A stretch of 64,000 nt of DNA from Burkholderia multivorans ATCC BAA-247 (GTDB lineage: Bacteria > Pseudomonadota > Gammaproteobacteria > Burkholderiales > Burkholderiaceae). The notes below the pieces were generated by a model. It was not told the DNA's origin, did not search any database, and was given only the letters and a program-made list of their open reading frames with translations. The stretch spans positions 1,612,001 to 1,676,000 of the forward strand of contig NZ_CP009831.1 of NCBI RefSeq assembly GCF_000959525.1, given 5' to 3'. Of this stretch, positions 53,377 to 61,371 are shown in pieces. The translations under genes and the position numbers were made by a program. The first letter of the stretch is position 1, and the number at the start of each line of letters is the position of its first letter.

Positions 53377-54129
53377 GTGGACCAGTCTCAGGTCTTTCGC
53401 GCGATGATGCCCGGATTGACGAGCGCCGACGGCGCGCGCATTGCAATCGCCTATCCCGCGTATGCACGGCCGCTGCCGCTCGTGCGGCTCGACCGCCGCG
53501 GGCTCGTGTTCCGCGCCGCCGGCGCCGCGCCGCTCGTTTGCGGCCTGCCGCGCGCGGCGACGCTGCTCGTCGCCGACGAGCCGCTCTGCTCGCTGCGCGT
53601 CGTGATCCGCGACGTCGCGCCCAGCGGCGACGGCCGTCACGACCTGACCATGCAGCCGTCCGGCGCGGCCGGCGACGAATTGCTGTGGCACGCGCTGCGC
53701 GACCGCGCGCCGTACCGGCGGATCCAGCAGCCGCTCGCGCCGGTCGATGTCGCGGCTGCCGGCGGCGCGCATGCGCCGGCCGACGACGTGCCGCGCCCGT
53801 CGCGCAGCGCCGCGTTCCGGCTCGCGTGCCGCAGCGACGCGCTGTTTTTCGCCGACTGGATCGAATATCACTTCGACGAGCTGCGCGCGCTGTCGCAGCA
53901 GCATGGGCCGCAGCTGAAGCTGAACGAGGTGAAACGGCAGGTTTCCGACGACGAGGTCGACGTCCGTTTCGTCTACGACGTAGAAGGCCACGCAACGCGG
54001 CACGTGCTGAACGACTGCGCGCGCGAAGCCTGTACTTGGATCGAGACCGAAATGCGCGACAAGTACGCGCTGCCGATCGCGCAGGAGCGGTTCCGGTCGC
54101 ACGCCGCGCACGCGCGCGCGGGCGCCTGA
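53377..54129 (+). CDS. Conserved hypothetical protein downstream of cepI
   Basis: A 250-residue protein starting with GTG 53377, which has AAGGAG about eight bases upstream. There is no signal peptide. The C-terminal part has a helix (ADWIEYHFDELRALSQQHGP), a strand and helix (VDVRFVYDVEGHATRHVLND), and CTWIETEMRDKYA. I recognise no enzyme motif. Cepacia-complex genomes carry a gene here that is quorum-sensing regulated along with cepI, so a link to signalling is likely. The strong terminator at 54247 ends this transcript. Confidence 0.75.
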   Translation: MDQSQVFRAMMPGLTSADGARIAIAYPAYARPLPLVRLDRRGLVFRAAGAAPLVCGLPRAATLLVADEPLCSLRVVIRDVAPSGDGRHDLTMQPSGAAGDELLWHALRDRAPYRRIQQPLAPVDVAAAGGAHAPADDVPRPSRSAAFRLACRSDALFFADWIEYHFDELRALSQQHGPQLKLNEVKRQVSDDEVDVRFVYDVEGHATRHVLNDCAREACTWIETEMRDKYALPIAQERFRSHAAHARAGA

Positions 54130-54246
54130 ATATGCAGCCCGGCCGCACGTTGCACGGATACAACAGCGCGTCGGCGGGGCTTGCTCGTTTCAGGGTTTTC
54201 CCTTAAATTGACGTCTGTCTCCTCCATGTCTCCAAACATGGTTTCG

Positions 54247-54271
54247 GCCCGCTCCAGCAGCGGGCTTTTTT
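54247..54271 (+). terminator. Rho-independent terminator of the cepI transcript
   Basis: GCCCGCT, loop CCAGC, AGCGGGC (54247-54265), then six T. Stem of seven perfect pairs. It works in the plus direction, after cepI and the hypothetical gene. Confidence 0.85.
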
Positions 54272-54335
54272 ATTGCCCGCGCGCCGGCTCGATGCGACAC
54301 CGGCGGCGGCAAGCCGCCCCACCACTGCGCCGTCG

Positions 54336-55499
54336 TCAGGCGCTTGCGAGCGCGATGCGCGCCACTTCCGCAAAGTACCGCGCGCCCACCGGCAGGATGT
54401 CGTCGTTGAAGTCGTACGTCGCGTTGTGCAGCGGCACGCCGCCGCGCTCGCCCGCGCTCCCGTTGCCGATGAAGATGAAATTGCCGGGAACGACCTGCAG
54501 GAACGCGCCGAAGTCCTCCGAAATCATCATCGGCTGCACGTTCGCATCGACGTGCTGCGCGCCCGCGACGCGCGTCGCCGCCGCCACCGCGATATCGACG
54601 TAGTCCGGCGAATTGACGGTCGGCGCGAACTCGTGCGTGTACGCGAATTCGCATTCGACGCCATGCATCCTGCACATTCCCTCGCTCACTTCGCGCATCC
54701 GTGTCGCCAGTAGGTGCTGCACGTCGGGCGAATAGCTTCGCGTGTCGCCCTTGATCGTTACCGTCGACGGAATCACGTTGCGCAGCCCGTCGGTCAGAAT
54801 CTCCGTACACGAAATCACCGCGGGCAGGCTCGGATCGAGATTGCGGGAAACGATCGTCTGCAGCGCGAGCACGATCTGCGCCGCGATCACGATCGGATCG
54901 ACGCCCATATGCGGGCGCGCCGCATGCGTGCCGCGCGCATTGATCCGAATCACGAAGTTGTCTTCGCTCGCCATGATGCCGCCGGGACGCGTCGAGAACG
55001 ATCCGGCCGGCATCCCCGGCATGTTGTGCGCGCCGAAGATCGCGTCGATCGGAAAGCGCTCGAACAGCCCGTCGGCCATCATCGCCTTGGCGCCGCGACC
55101 GTGCTCTTCCGCCGGCTGAAAAATGAACCGCACGGTCCCGTCGAAATCGCGTTGCTCGGCGAGCAACCGCGCCGCGCCGAGCACCATCGCCATATGGCCG
55201 TCGTGTCCGCACGCATGCATCTTGCCCGGCACGCACGACGCATGTGCGCGCGCCGGCACGTTCTCGACGATGTTCAGCGCGTCCATGTCCGCGCGCAATC
55301 CGATCGCGCGCGGACTCTCGCCCACCTTCAGATTGGCGACGACGCCGGTGCCGCCGATGCCGCGATGCACGTCGAGCCCGAAGCTTTCCAGAAGGGCCGC
55401 GACGTAGTCGGACGTCGCGACTTCCTCGAAGCCGGTCTCGGGGTGGCGGTGAAAGTGATGCCGCCAATGTTTCAACTTCGATTGCAGTGTGCTTTCCAT
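54336..55499 (-). CDS. M20-family amidohydrolase (hippurate/IAA-amino-acid hydrolase-like)
   Basis: A 387-residue zinc-dependent hydrolase that removes an acyl group from an N-acyl amino acid. Metal ligands are in HACGHDGHM (C97, H99), PAEEHGRG (E131, E132) and the late SEDFGAFLQ. The dimerisation domain follows at ~180-300. ATG 55499 is preferred over a TTG at 55517. It is divergent from the Lrp gene (209-base gap), so Lrp may control it. Confidence 0.92.
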   Translation of the reverse strand: MESTLQSKLKHWRHHFHRHPETGFEEVATSDYVAALLESFGLDVHRGIGGTGVVANLKVGESPRAIGLRADMDALNIVENVPARAHASCVPGKMHACGHDGHMAMVLGAARLLAEQRDFDGTVRFIFQPAEEHGRGAKAMMADGLFERFPIDAIFGAHNMPGMPAGSFSTRPGGIMASEDNFVIRINARGTHAARPHMGVDPIVIAAQIVLALQTIVSRNLDPSLPAVISCTEILTDGLRNVIPSTVTIKGDTRSYSPDVQHLLATRMREVSEGMCRMHGVECEFAYTHEFAPTVNSPDYVDIAVAAATRVAGAQHVDANVQPMMISEDFGAFLQVVPGNFIFIGNGSAGERGGVPLHNATYDFNDDILPVGARYFAEVARIALASA

Positions 55500-55708
55500 G
55501 CTCGCGCTATCCGTCAAATCGCCGAATGGACCCGGCGCCGGCCGCGCGCTTGCGTCGCCCGATACGCGCGGACCGCCTGATCTCGACAGACGCGCGTCAC
55601 GTTGACGTCGCGTTGTCCCAAAAATAATATTTCAAGGCGCGTCGAATTTCGGCGCATTCTTCGCCGCCGTTCTGCAAGAAAATTTCGTCTCTCCACCCCA
55701 CCGCCCCG
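55500..55708. promoter_or_regulatory. Divergent promoter region between M20 hydrolase and Lrp genes
   Basis: AT-rich stretch AAAATAATATTT near 55620-55631 stands out from the GC-rich surroundings. This is a likely site for Lrp/AsnC-type binding, but no clear consensus is visible. Confidence 0.35.
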
Positions 55709-56176
55709 ATGCTAGACAACTACGATCTGAAGCTCCTGAGCGAGATCCAGCGCGACGCCGATACGCCGCAAAGCGAACTTGCCGCGCGCGTGAACCTGTC
55801 TCCGGCGGCCGTGAACCGCCGGTTGCGGCGGCTCGCCGACGAAGGCGTGATCGACCGCTATACGGCGATCCTCGCGCCCGAGAAGGTCGGCTACCCGCTG
55901 ACGATCGTCACGACGATCGAAGTCGAAAGCGAACAGATCGACCTGCTCGATGCGATGAAGCGCACGTTCGAGTCGTGTGCGCAGATCCAGCAGTGCTACT
56001 ACGTCGCGGGCGAATGGGACTTCGTGCTGATCTTCTCCGTGCGTCACATGGAGGAGTACAACGACCTGACGCGGCAACTTTTCTTCGCCAACAACAACGT
56101 GAAGCGGTTCAAGACGCTCGTCACGATGAGCCGCGTGAAGGCGGGGCTCGAGATTCCGATCGGCCCCGCGAGCTGA
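55709..56176 (+). CDS. Lrp/AsnC-family transcriptional regulator
   Basis: A 155-residue regulator. The helix-turn-helix at ~15-50 (SELAARVNLSPAAVNRRLRRLADEG) is followed by the RAM/ligand domain (VTTIEVESEQIDL, CYYVAGEWDFVLIFSV). The family senses amino acids. It is divergent from the M20 hydrolase and convergent with the diaminopropionate lyase (13 bases apart). It probably controls one or both, or the whole cluster. Confidence 0.93.
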   Translation: MLDNYDLKLLSEIQRDADTPQSELAARVNLSPAAVNRRLRRLADEGVIDRYTAILAPEKVGYPLTIVTTIEVESEQIDLLDAMKRTFESCAQIQQCYYVAGEWDFVLIFSVRHMEEYNDLTRQLFFANNNVKRFKTLVTMSRVKAGLEIPIGPAS

Positions 56177-56188
56177 CGCGCGGCCGAC

Positions 56189-57436
56189 TCAGACGTGAGT
56201 CGCCGCCCGGCTCGGCGCGCCGGCCGCCCGGGCCGCCTGTCGCGCCAGCACCGCGTCGGCCGTCTCGCCGACCAGTTCGCGATACGTATCGGGCGCGGTC
56301 GCGCCTTCCGTATTTACGACCAGCACGCGCGAATCGCGATCGAGCCCGACGCGCTCGGCCTGCGCGCGATCCTTCAGCAGCACGGCGACGCCGGCGAGCC
56401 CCGCGGCACCCGACTCGCCGGCAACGATCGGCACGTCGCCGTCGCGGCCTGTCGCCAGCACGCGCATTGCATCGATCGCATCGGCGTCGGCGATCGTCAT
56501 GAAGTCGTCGACGGCCGGCTGCAGGAATCGCCACGCGAGCGGCGACGTCTCGCCGCACGCGAGCCCGGCCATCACCGAATCGACGGAGCCCGTCGCGCGC
56601 GACGGTTTGCCGGCGACCGCGCTCTGGTACAGACAATCGGCCTGCTGCGGCTCGACGACGACGAATCGCGGCCGATGCGCGCCGTGAAACTCCCATAGAT
56701 AGCTGACGATGCCCGCCGCGAGACCGCCGACGCCGCCCTGCAGGAACACGTGCGTATAGGCCGGCCGATCGGGTCGGGCGCCGCTCTGCTCGACGAACTC
56801 CGCGGCGACGGTGCCGTAGCCCTGCATCACGTCGCGCGGAATGTCTTCGTAGCCGTCGTACGACGTATCGGACACCACGTGCCAGCCGTTCAGCGACGCG
56901 AGCCGCGCGGCTTCCTCGACCGATGCGTCGTAGTTGCCGGCGATCCGGACGATCTGCGCGCCATACGCAGCGATCGCCCGCTCGCGTTCGATGCTGACGT
57001 TCGCATGCAGCACGATCACGCATCGACAGCCGAGCGTCTGTGCAGCGGCCGCGAGCCCTTTGCCGTGATTGCCGTCCGTTGCGCTGACAACGGTAAAGCC
57101 TGCGAGCAACGCGCGATAGCGGCCGTCGAACAATGCGCGCGGATCGAGATCGTGCGCCGGCCACAGCCGGAGAATCAGGCGCACGAGCGCGATCGGCGCG
57201 CCGAGCGCCTTGAAGCTGCCGAGCACCGAGCGCGCGGACTCGTCCTTCACGCTCAGGCTCGCGATACCCGACGCGGCGGCGAACGCAGGCAACGTGCGCA
57301 ACGGTGTAGGTGCAGGCGCAATCTTGTCCCAACAGGAGAGCCACGCGCGACTCTCCTTCGCTTTCTCGATGCTCAGGATGCGCTTCAGCGCGTCCGGGTA
57401 TGGTGCGCGCGTCGCGCGCGGATTGGCGATCAACAT
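56189..57436 (-). CDS. dpaL: Diaminopropionate ammonia-lyase
   Basis: A 415-residue PLP enzyme that converts 2,3-diaminopropionate to pyruvate and two ammonia. The PLP lysine is K76 in SVLGSFKALGAP, and FTVVSATDGNHGKGLA is the Asn/Gly loop. FLQGGVGGLAAGIVSYL is the phosphate-binding glycine-rich loop, and PIVAGESGAAGLAGV is the C-terminal substrate region. Length is near that of E. coli YgeX. The start ATG 57436 was chosen over a TTG at 57454. It follows the amidohydrolase by 53 bases. Confidence 0.92.
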   Translation of the reverse strand: MLIANPRATRAPYPDALKRILSIEKAKESRAWLSCWDKIAPAPTPLRTLPAFAAASGIASLSVKDESARSVLGSFKALGAPIALVRLILRLWPAHDLDPRALFDGRYRALLAGFTVVSATDGNHGKGLAAAAQTLGCRCVIVLHANVSIERERAIAAYGAQIVRIAGNYDASVEEAARLASLNGWHVVSDTSYDGYEDIPRDVMQGYGTVAAEFVEQSGARPDRPAYTHVFLQGGVGGLAAGIVSYLWEFHGAHRPRFVVVEPQQADCLYQSAVAGKPSRATGSVDSVMAGLACGETSPLAWRFLQPAVDDFMTIADADAIDAMRVLATGRDGDVPIVAGESGAAGLAGVAVLLKDRAQAERVGLDRDSRVLVVNTEGATAPDTYRELVGETADAVLARQAARAAGAPSRAATHV

Positions 57437-57489
57437 GTCGTGAAATTTCAGCAATGAAGGGTTGGGATAAGGCGGCGCGTTCGGTGCAA

Positions 57490-58734
57490 TTACGCGGCCG
57501 CCAGACGATCGAGCACGACGTCGAGCAGCAGACGGGCGCCGTCGACGAGTTGGCTGTCGTCCGTATGTTCGCGCGCGTTGTGGCTGATGCCGCCGCGGCT
57601 CGGCACGAAGATCATCGCGGCTGGCGCGATGCGCGCGATCATCTGCGCGTCGTGGCCGGCGCCCGACGTCATTCGGCGATACGAAAAGCCGCGGCGCGCA
57701 GCGGCTTTTTCGATCGCGTCGACGAGCGCGGCATCGAACACGACCGGCTCGAAACGCGCGAGCCGCTCGGTCGAAATCTGCACGCCTTCGAGTGCCGCGA
57801 GCTGCTCGAGATGGTCGGCGAGACGCTGCTCCGCTTGCTGCAGCCGCTGCTCGTCAGGGTCGCGCAGGTCCACCGTCAACACGGCCTTGCGTGGGATCAC
57901 GTTGATCACGTTCGGCTCGATGCGCAGCATGCCGATCGTCGCGAGCGTCGTACCGGACGACACCGCGAGTTCGCGTAGAAACGTGGCGATCGCGGCCGCG
58001 ACCCAGCCCGCATCGTGGCGCAGATGCATGGGCGTCGTGCCCGCATGGTTCGCGTTCCCCTGTACGGTGATCTGCTGCCACGAGATACCCTGCAGGTTCT
58101 CGACGACGCCGATACGGACGTTCTCCGCCTCGAGGATCGGCCCCTGCTCGATATGCAGCTCCAGATACGCATGCGGGACGATCGCGCCCGGTTCCAGGTC
58201 GCCGGCATAGCCGATGCGCGCGAGCTCGTCGCCGAGGCGCGTGCCGTCGATGCCGATCGTGTTCAGCGCGTCGTCGATCGACAGGCCGCCCGCATGGACG
58301 AGCGAGCCCATCATGTCGGGCTGATAGCGGATGCCTTCCTCGTTCGTAAAAGCGGCGACCGTGATCGGGCGTGCCGGTTCGATGCGCGCGTCGCGAAACG
58401 CGCGCGCGACCGCAAGACCGGCGAGCACGCCGTAGCAGCCGTCGAGCGCGCCGGCGTTCTTTACGGTGTCGATATGCGAGCCGATCATCAGCGGCTGCCG
58501 GCCCGCGGCCGCCGGGCCGGCGTGCAGCGTGCCGAAGATGTTGCCGATGCGGTCGATCCGGACGTCGAGGTCCAGCTCGCGCATCCACGCGACGACGCGG
58601 TCGCGGCCCGCGCGCTCGTCGTCGGTCAGCGCGATGCGCGTGCGGCCGCCGAGCTCGCGGTCGGCGCCAATCTCGCCGAGCTCGCGCAGTTGACGCAGAA
58701 GGACTGCGCCGTCCAGTTGCAGCGACGTGTTCAT
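57490..58734 (-). CDS. Zn-dependent M20-type hydrolase (N-carbamoyl-amino-acid/allantoate amidohydrolase-like)
   Basis: A 414-residue M20 hydrolase of the allantoate amidohydrolase/beta-ureidopropionase group. Metal ligands are in GSHIDTVKNAGALDGCYG, FTNEEGIRYQPD, LELHIEQGPILEAE, and AGHDAQMIARIAPAAMIF. It hydrolyses carbamoyl or ureido groups to release ammonia. It is the first gene of the pair with dpaL (53-base gap) and should feed or accompany diaminopropionate or ureido-amino-acid breakdown. Confidence 0.92.
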   Translation of the reverse strand: MNTSLQLDGAVLLRQLRELGEIGADRELGGRTRIALTDDERAGRDRVVAWMRELDLDVRIDRIGNIFGTLHAGPAAAGRQPLMIGSHIDTVKNAGALDGCYGVLAGLAVARAFRDARIEPARPITVAAFTNEEGIRYQPDMMGSLVHAGGLSIDDALNTIGIDGTRLGDELARIGYAGDLEPGAIVPHAYLELHIEQGPILEAENVRIGVVENLQGISWQQITVQGNANHAGTTPMHLRHDAGWVAAAIATFLRELAVSSGTTLATIGMLRIEPNVINVIPRKAVLTVDLRDPDEQRLQQAEQRLADHLEQLAALEGVQISTERLARFEPVVFDAALVDAIEKAAARRGFSYRRMTSGAGHDAQMIARIAPAAMIFVPSRGGISHNAREHTDDSQLVDGARLLLDVVLDRLAAA

Positions 58735-58902
58735 CCGGTGCTTCCGTCAAAAAGAACCGCGCCGGGTGGCGCGGGTGCGTGGAAGCAATGTTATTTCGGA
58801 TGGGGTGGGATTTTTACTCGATGTGATGGGGTGCCGTGCAAGGTTCTTGCGTTTTTGCGGGGGTGTTTGCAAGGGGCGTGGGATGCGATGACGGCGACAC
58901 TC

Positions 58903-59688
58903 TCAGGCCGCTATCCCGACGTCCACCGCGACGATGATTCCGTGCTCGACCCACGTCTGCCAGTTGCGCTCGAAGTCGAAACCGGCGTCGCGCGCGAGCG
59001 CGGCGTCGTAGGCATCGCCGATTGTGGTGCCGTCGCGCAGACTGGACAGCATCGCGAATGCGTTCCGCGATACCGCGATCACCTCCGGCATCCATTGCGG
59101 CCGGGCGACGATCATCCACTGCGGTCGGTCGACGTCGTCCGGATCGAACGCCTGACCGGACGCATGGAACGCGAGCCAGCGATCCGCAGCACGCGTCGAC
59201 GTGTGAAGCAACTGCACGGCCGGATGAAGCCGAACCGAGCAATGCGCCAACGTGTCGCGCGTACATTGCGCCCATGGGTCCGGCAGTCGCGTCGTCGCGT
59301 CCGCAGCAAAACAGGCGCGATGGACCAGCCACTCGAGACGCGCGACGTCGGCGAGATGGCGACAGGTCGCCGTCGGCGGCCACGCCTCCAGCAACTCCGC
59401 CATGCGGCTGCCGAACCGGTTCAGATCGCCTGACCGGATCGGATCGGCGATGCCGTATTCACGCGACAGCGTCAGAAAGAAGTCGTCGCCCATCAGACCG
59501 CGCAGCACGGGATACGCGCAGGCCAATACGCGGTGCCACGTGTTCCATAGTCGAGCCCGGTAGCGCGCGACGCGCTCCCGGTTGTTGGCTTCATCGCCGA
59601 CCAGCGCACCGAGCAGACGCTGTTCCGCATCCGGGTGCAGCAGCGACGTCACGAATTCGAGCTGCACGTGCTTCAGCCGCTCGCTCAT
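58903..59688 (-). CDS. DUF2063-family partner protein of a DUF692 oxidase (HvfC/BufC-like)
   Basis: A 261-residue protein. The N-terminal ~95 residues fit the DUF2063 helical domain (FVTSLLHPDAEQRLLGAL and YRARLWNTWHRVLACAYPVLRGLMGDDFF). The C-terminal ~160 residues form the second, partly beta half. Such partners bind precursor peptides and work with DUF692 multinuclear iron oxidases. Start and the DUF692 stop overlap by ATGA (59685-59688). Confidence 0.88.
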   Translation of the reverse strand: MSERLKHVQLEFVTSLLHPDAEQRLLGALVGDEANNRERVARYRARLWNTWHRVLACAYPVLRGLMGDDFFLTLSREYGIADPIRSGDLNRFGSRMAELLEAWPPTATCRHLADVARLEWLVHRACFAADATTRLPDPWAQCTRDTLAHCSVRLHPAVQLLHTSTRAADRWLAFHASGQAFDPDDVDRPQWMIVARPQWMPEVIAVSRNAFAMLSSLRDGTTIGDAYDAALARDAGFDFERNWQTWVEHGIIVAVDVGIAA

Positions 59689-60575
59689 CGCGCTCTCCTC
59701 GAGGCGAACGCATCGGCCACGTTTCTCGCCGTCGCGGCTTCGTCCAGAAGAATCGCGATCGGCGGAACGTCCGCATCACATTCGATCAGCGTCGACACGG
59801 TGCCGAATCGCTCGACCGCATAGCCGTAAAGCTGCCACACATCGGTCGGCACTCGGCGACCGCGATGGTTCGCGTCCGCGCGATGCCGGCATCGATACGC
59901 GCGCACATGGAGCTCCCTGACGGCATCTGCCGGAAACCGCCCGAGCGCCTCGAACGCATCTTCACCATGGTTGCACTGATTCACGTAGAGGCTCGTAACG
60001 TCGACGAGCAACGCACATCCCGTTCTTCCGACAAGTTCGGAAATGAAGTCGGTTTCCGTCATCTCGTCCTGTCGAAACGACACGTCGCGCGCGACGTTTT
60101 CGATCAACACGGTCCGCTTCAATGCGTGCTGCAAGCGGTCGACGTTCCGTACGACCACGTCGAGCGACTCGGACGTGAGCGGCAACGGCAGCGACTCGTG
60201 CAAGCGGCGTGTCAGCGCGACCGACCAGGACAAGTGCTCGGACACGAGTGCCGGCTGGAATCGATCGACCAGCGATGCGACGCGCTCGAGATGGCCGCCA
60301 TCCAGCGGACCGGCCGAGCCGATGCTGAGCCCGACACCGTGGAAACTCAACGGATAGTCGCGTCGCACCTGCTCGAGCACATGAAGATCGTAGCCGCCGG
60401 CGCCGAGATAATTTTCGGTATGGACCTCGAGCCAGTCGACCGGCTGCGCTGCAGCCAGAAAGTCACGATAGTGGACGTCGCGAAGACCGACGCCCACGCC
60501 AAGATCGCGATTGATCCGTGCCGCAGCGTCCGCACGATCGCGCGCCGATTCGGGCAAAGCCTGTTCTGTTGCCAT
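59685..60575 (-). CDS. DUF692 multinuclear non-heme iron oxidase (HvfB/BufB-like)
   Basis: A 296-residue TIM-barrel enzyme of the family (MbnB, TglH, BufB) that oxidises cysteines in ribosomal peptides. Likely metal ligands are H79 (SFHGVGLS), E113-H114 (SEHLSW), E159 (IENVARD), D192 (DVTSLYVNQCNHG), H223 (ELHVRA), D234/H237 and E265. The usual A-G-H after E-x-H reads R-A-Y, and the D-T-H-G loop is D-A-N-H, so the metal site may differ. AAGGAG is 12 bases before ATG 60575. An in-frame ATG at 60677 overlaps the DUF3331 stop by ATGA and would add 34 residues. Confidence 0.88.
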   Translation of the reverse strand: MATEQALPESARDRADAAARINRDLGVGVGLRDVHYRDFLAAAQPVDWLEVHTENYLGAGGYDLHVLEQVRRDYPLSFHGVGLSIGSAGPLDGGHLERVASLVDRFQPALVSEHLSWSVALTRRLHESLPLPLTSESLDVVVRNVDRLQHALKRTVLIENVARDVSFRQDEMTETDFISELVGRTGCALLVDVTSLYVNQCNHGEDAFEALGRFPADAVRELHVRAYRCRHRADANHRGRRVPTDVWQLYGYAVERFGTVSTLIECDADVPPIAILLDEAATARNVADAFASRRAR

Positions 60576-60673
60576 ATTGCGTGATGTCTCCTTGACGGAC
60601 AGATGCGTCGCGACCCTGGTCGATGGTGTGATGGAGGGCTTGCCGCCCGTCGAGACGCATCGACGCGGCGTGC

Positions 60674-60976
60674 TCATGTCTCGGCGCCTTCTGACGGATT
60701 CGATGAGGGAAAAAGACCGGCGATTGCAGAAGCCAGAATCATCCGATCGTGGTTGATCGGCACATGCGGACCCCTCACGCGCGGGCGAAACACGGCATCG
60801 CCGGGCCGTATCGACACACCCGACAGCATGCACACGGCGCTCCTGCGTGCAAGACCGATGCGCCAGACCTGGTCCGTGTAATGGCCCATGCAGGGATTGC
60901 TCCAGCTGATGCTGATCAACGTCGGCGACAGTTGCTCGACGGTCGAGATATGCAGCGGCGACGGGGCGTTTTCCAT
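60674..60976 (-). CDS. DUF3331-type small protein upstream of the DUF692 gene
   Basis: One hundred residues. The conserved heart of this Burkholderia family is visible as CMLSGVSIRPGDAVFRP, following SNPCMGHYTDQVW with a second cysteine, and then INHDRMILASAIAGL. The two cysteines and short GD loop could be a small metal site or modification target. No signal peptide. The stop at 60674-60676 overlaps an in-frame ATG (60677) of the DUF692 reading frame. Function unknown. It is on the same strand as, and probably first in, the DUF692-DUF2063 operon. Confidence 0.7.
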   Translation of the reverse strand: MENAPSPLHISTVEQLSPTLISISWSNPCMGHYTDQVWRIGLARRSAVCMLSGVSIRPGDAVFRPRVRGPHVPINHDRMILASAIAGLFPSSNPSEGAET

Positions 60977-61371
60977 GATCGGGGACGTGTCAGCGAGATC
61001 CTGTCGGAAAGCCGAGAACGTCGTCGGCCTGGATGATTTGCATCGCGAATCTTTTTATCGAAGGCGCAACGTTACGATCGCATCGAGTTCCGGTCGTGCC
61101 GAACGCTCGTCGCACAATCTCCCGATCGAACGACGCGCACAACGAGCGACGCGCGATGGTCGTTTCGTCGTCCGGCACGCTTGCGGCGCGCTTTGTCGGC
61201 GAGGACACGGCCGTCCGCGCATGAACTTCGATCGCGCTTTCATACGTGCATCGATGCCGCTTTTCATACGCTCCGCCCTTACATCGGCCGCCTCGATCGT
61301 GCGAAGATTCTGTGCATTCGACGACAAGAATAGTAGAACCAAGATTTCCCATTTTTGTGTGTACCAAGCGG
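60977..61371. other. 395-base divergent region between the DUF3331 and MocR genes
   Basis: It has relatively AT-rich patches (61050-61060 and 61325-61365). No frame in it has normal codon composition. It must hold the promoters of the DUF3331 operon (minus strand) and the MocR gene (plus strand), but I see no clear -35/-10 pair and no dyad. Confidence 0.35.

Noticed and set aside
53973-54239. A minus-strand frame opposite the end of the gene downstream of cepI
   Set aside because: Antisense shadow with no domain; overlaps a well-started plus-strand gene.
59786-59968. A frameshift inside the DUF692 gene that would explain the missing D-T-H loop
   Set aside because: Neither alternative frame restores the motif, and the downstream residues (VWQLY, LIECD) are in the original frame.
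60990-61367. A 125-codon minus-strand frame between the DUF3331 and MocR genes
   Set aside because: No start signal, no domain, mixed codon composition; it covers the region that must contain two divergent promoters.
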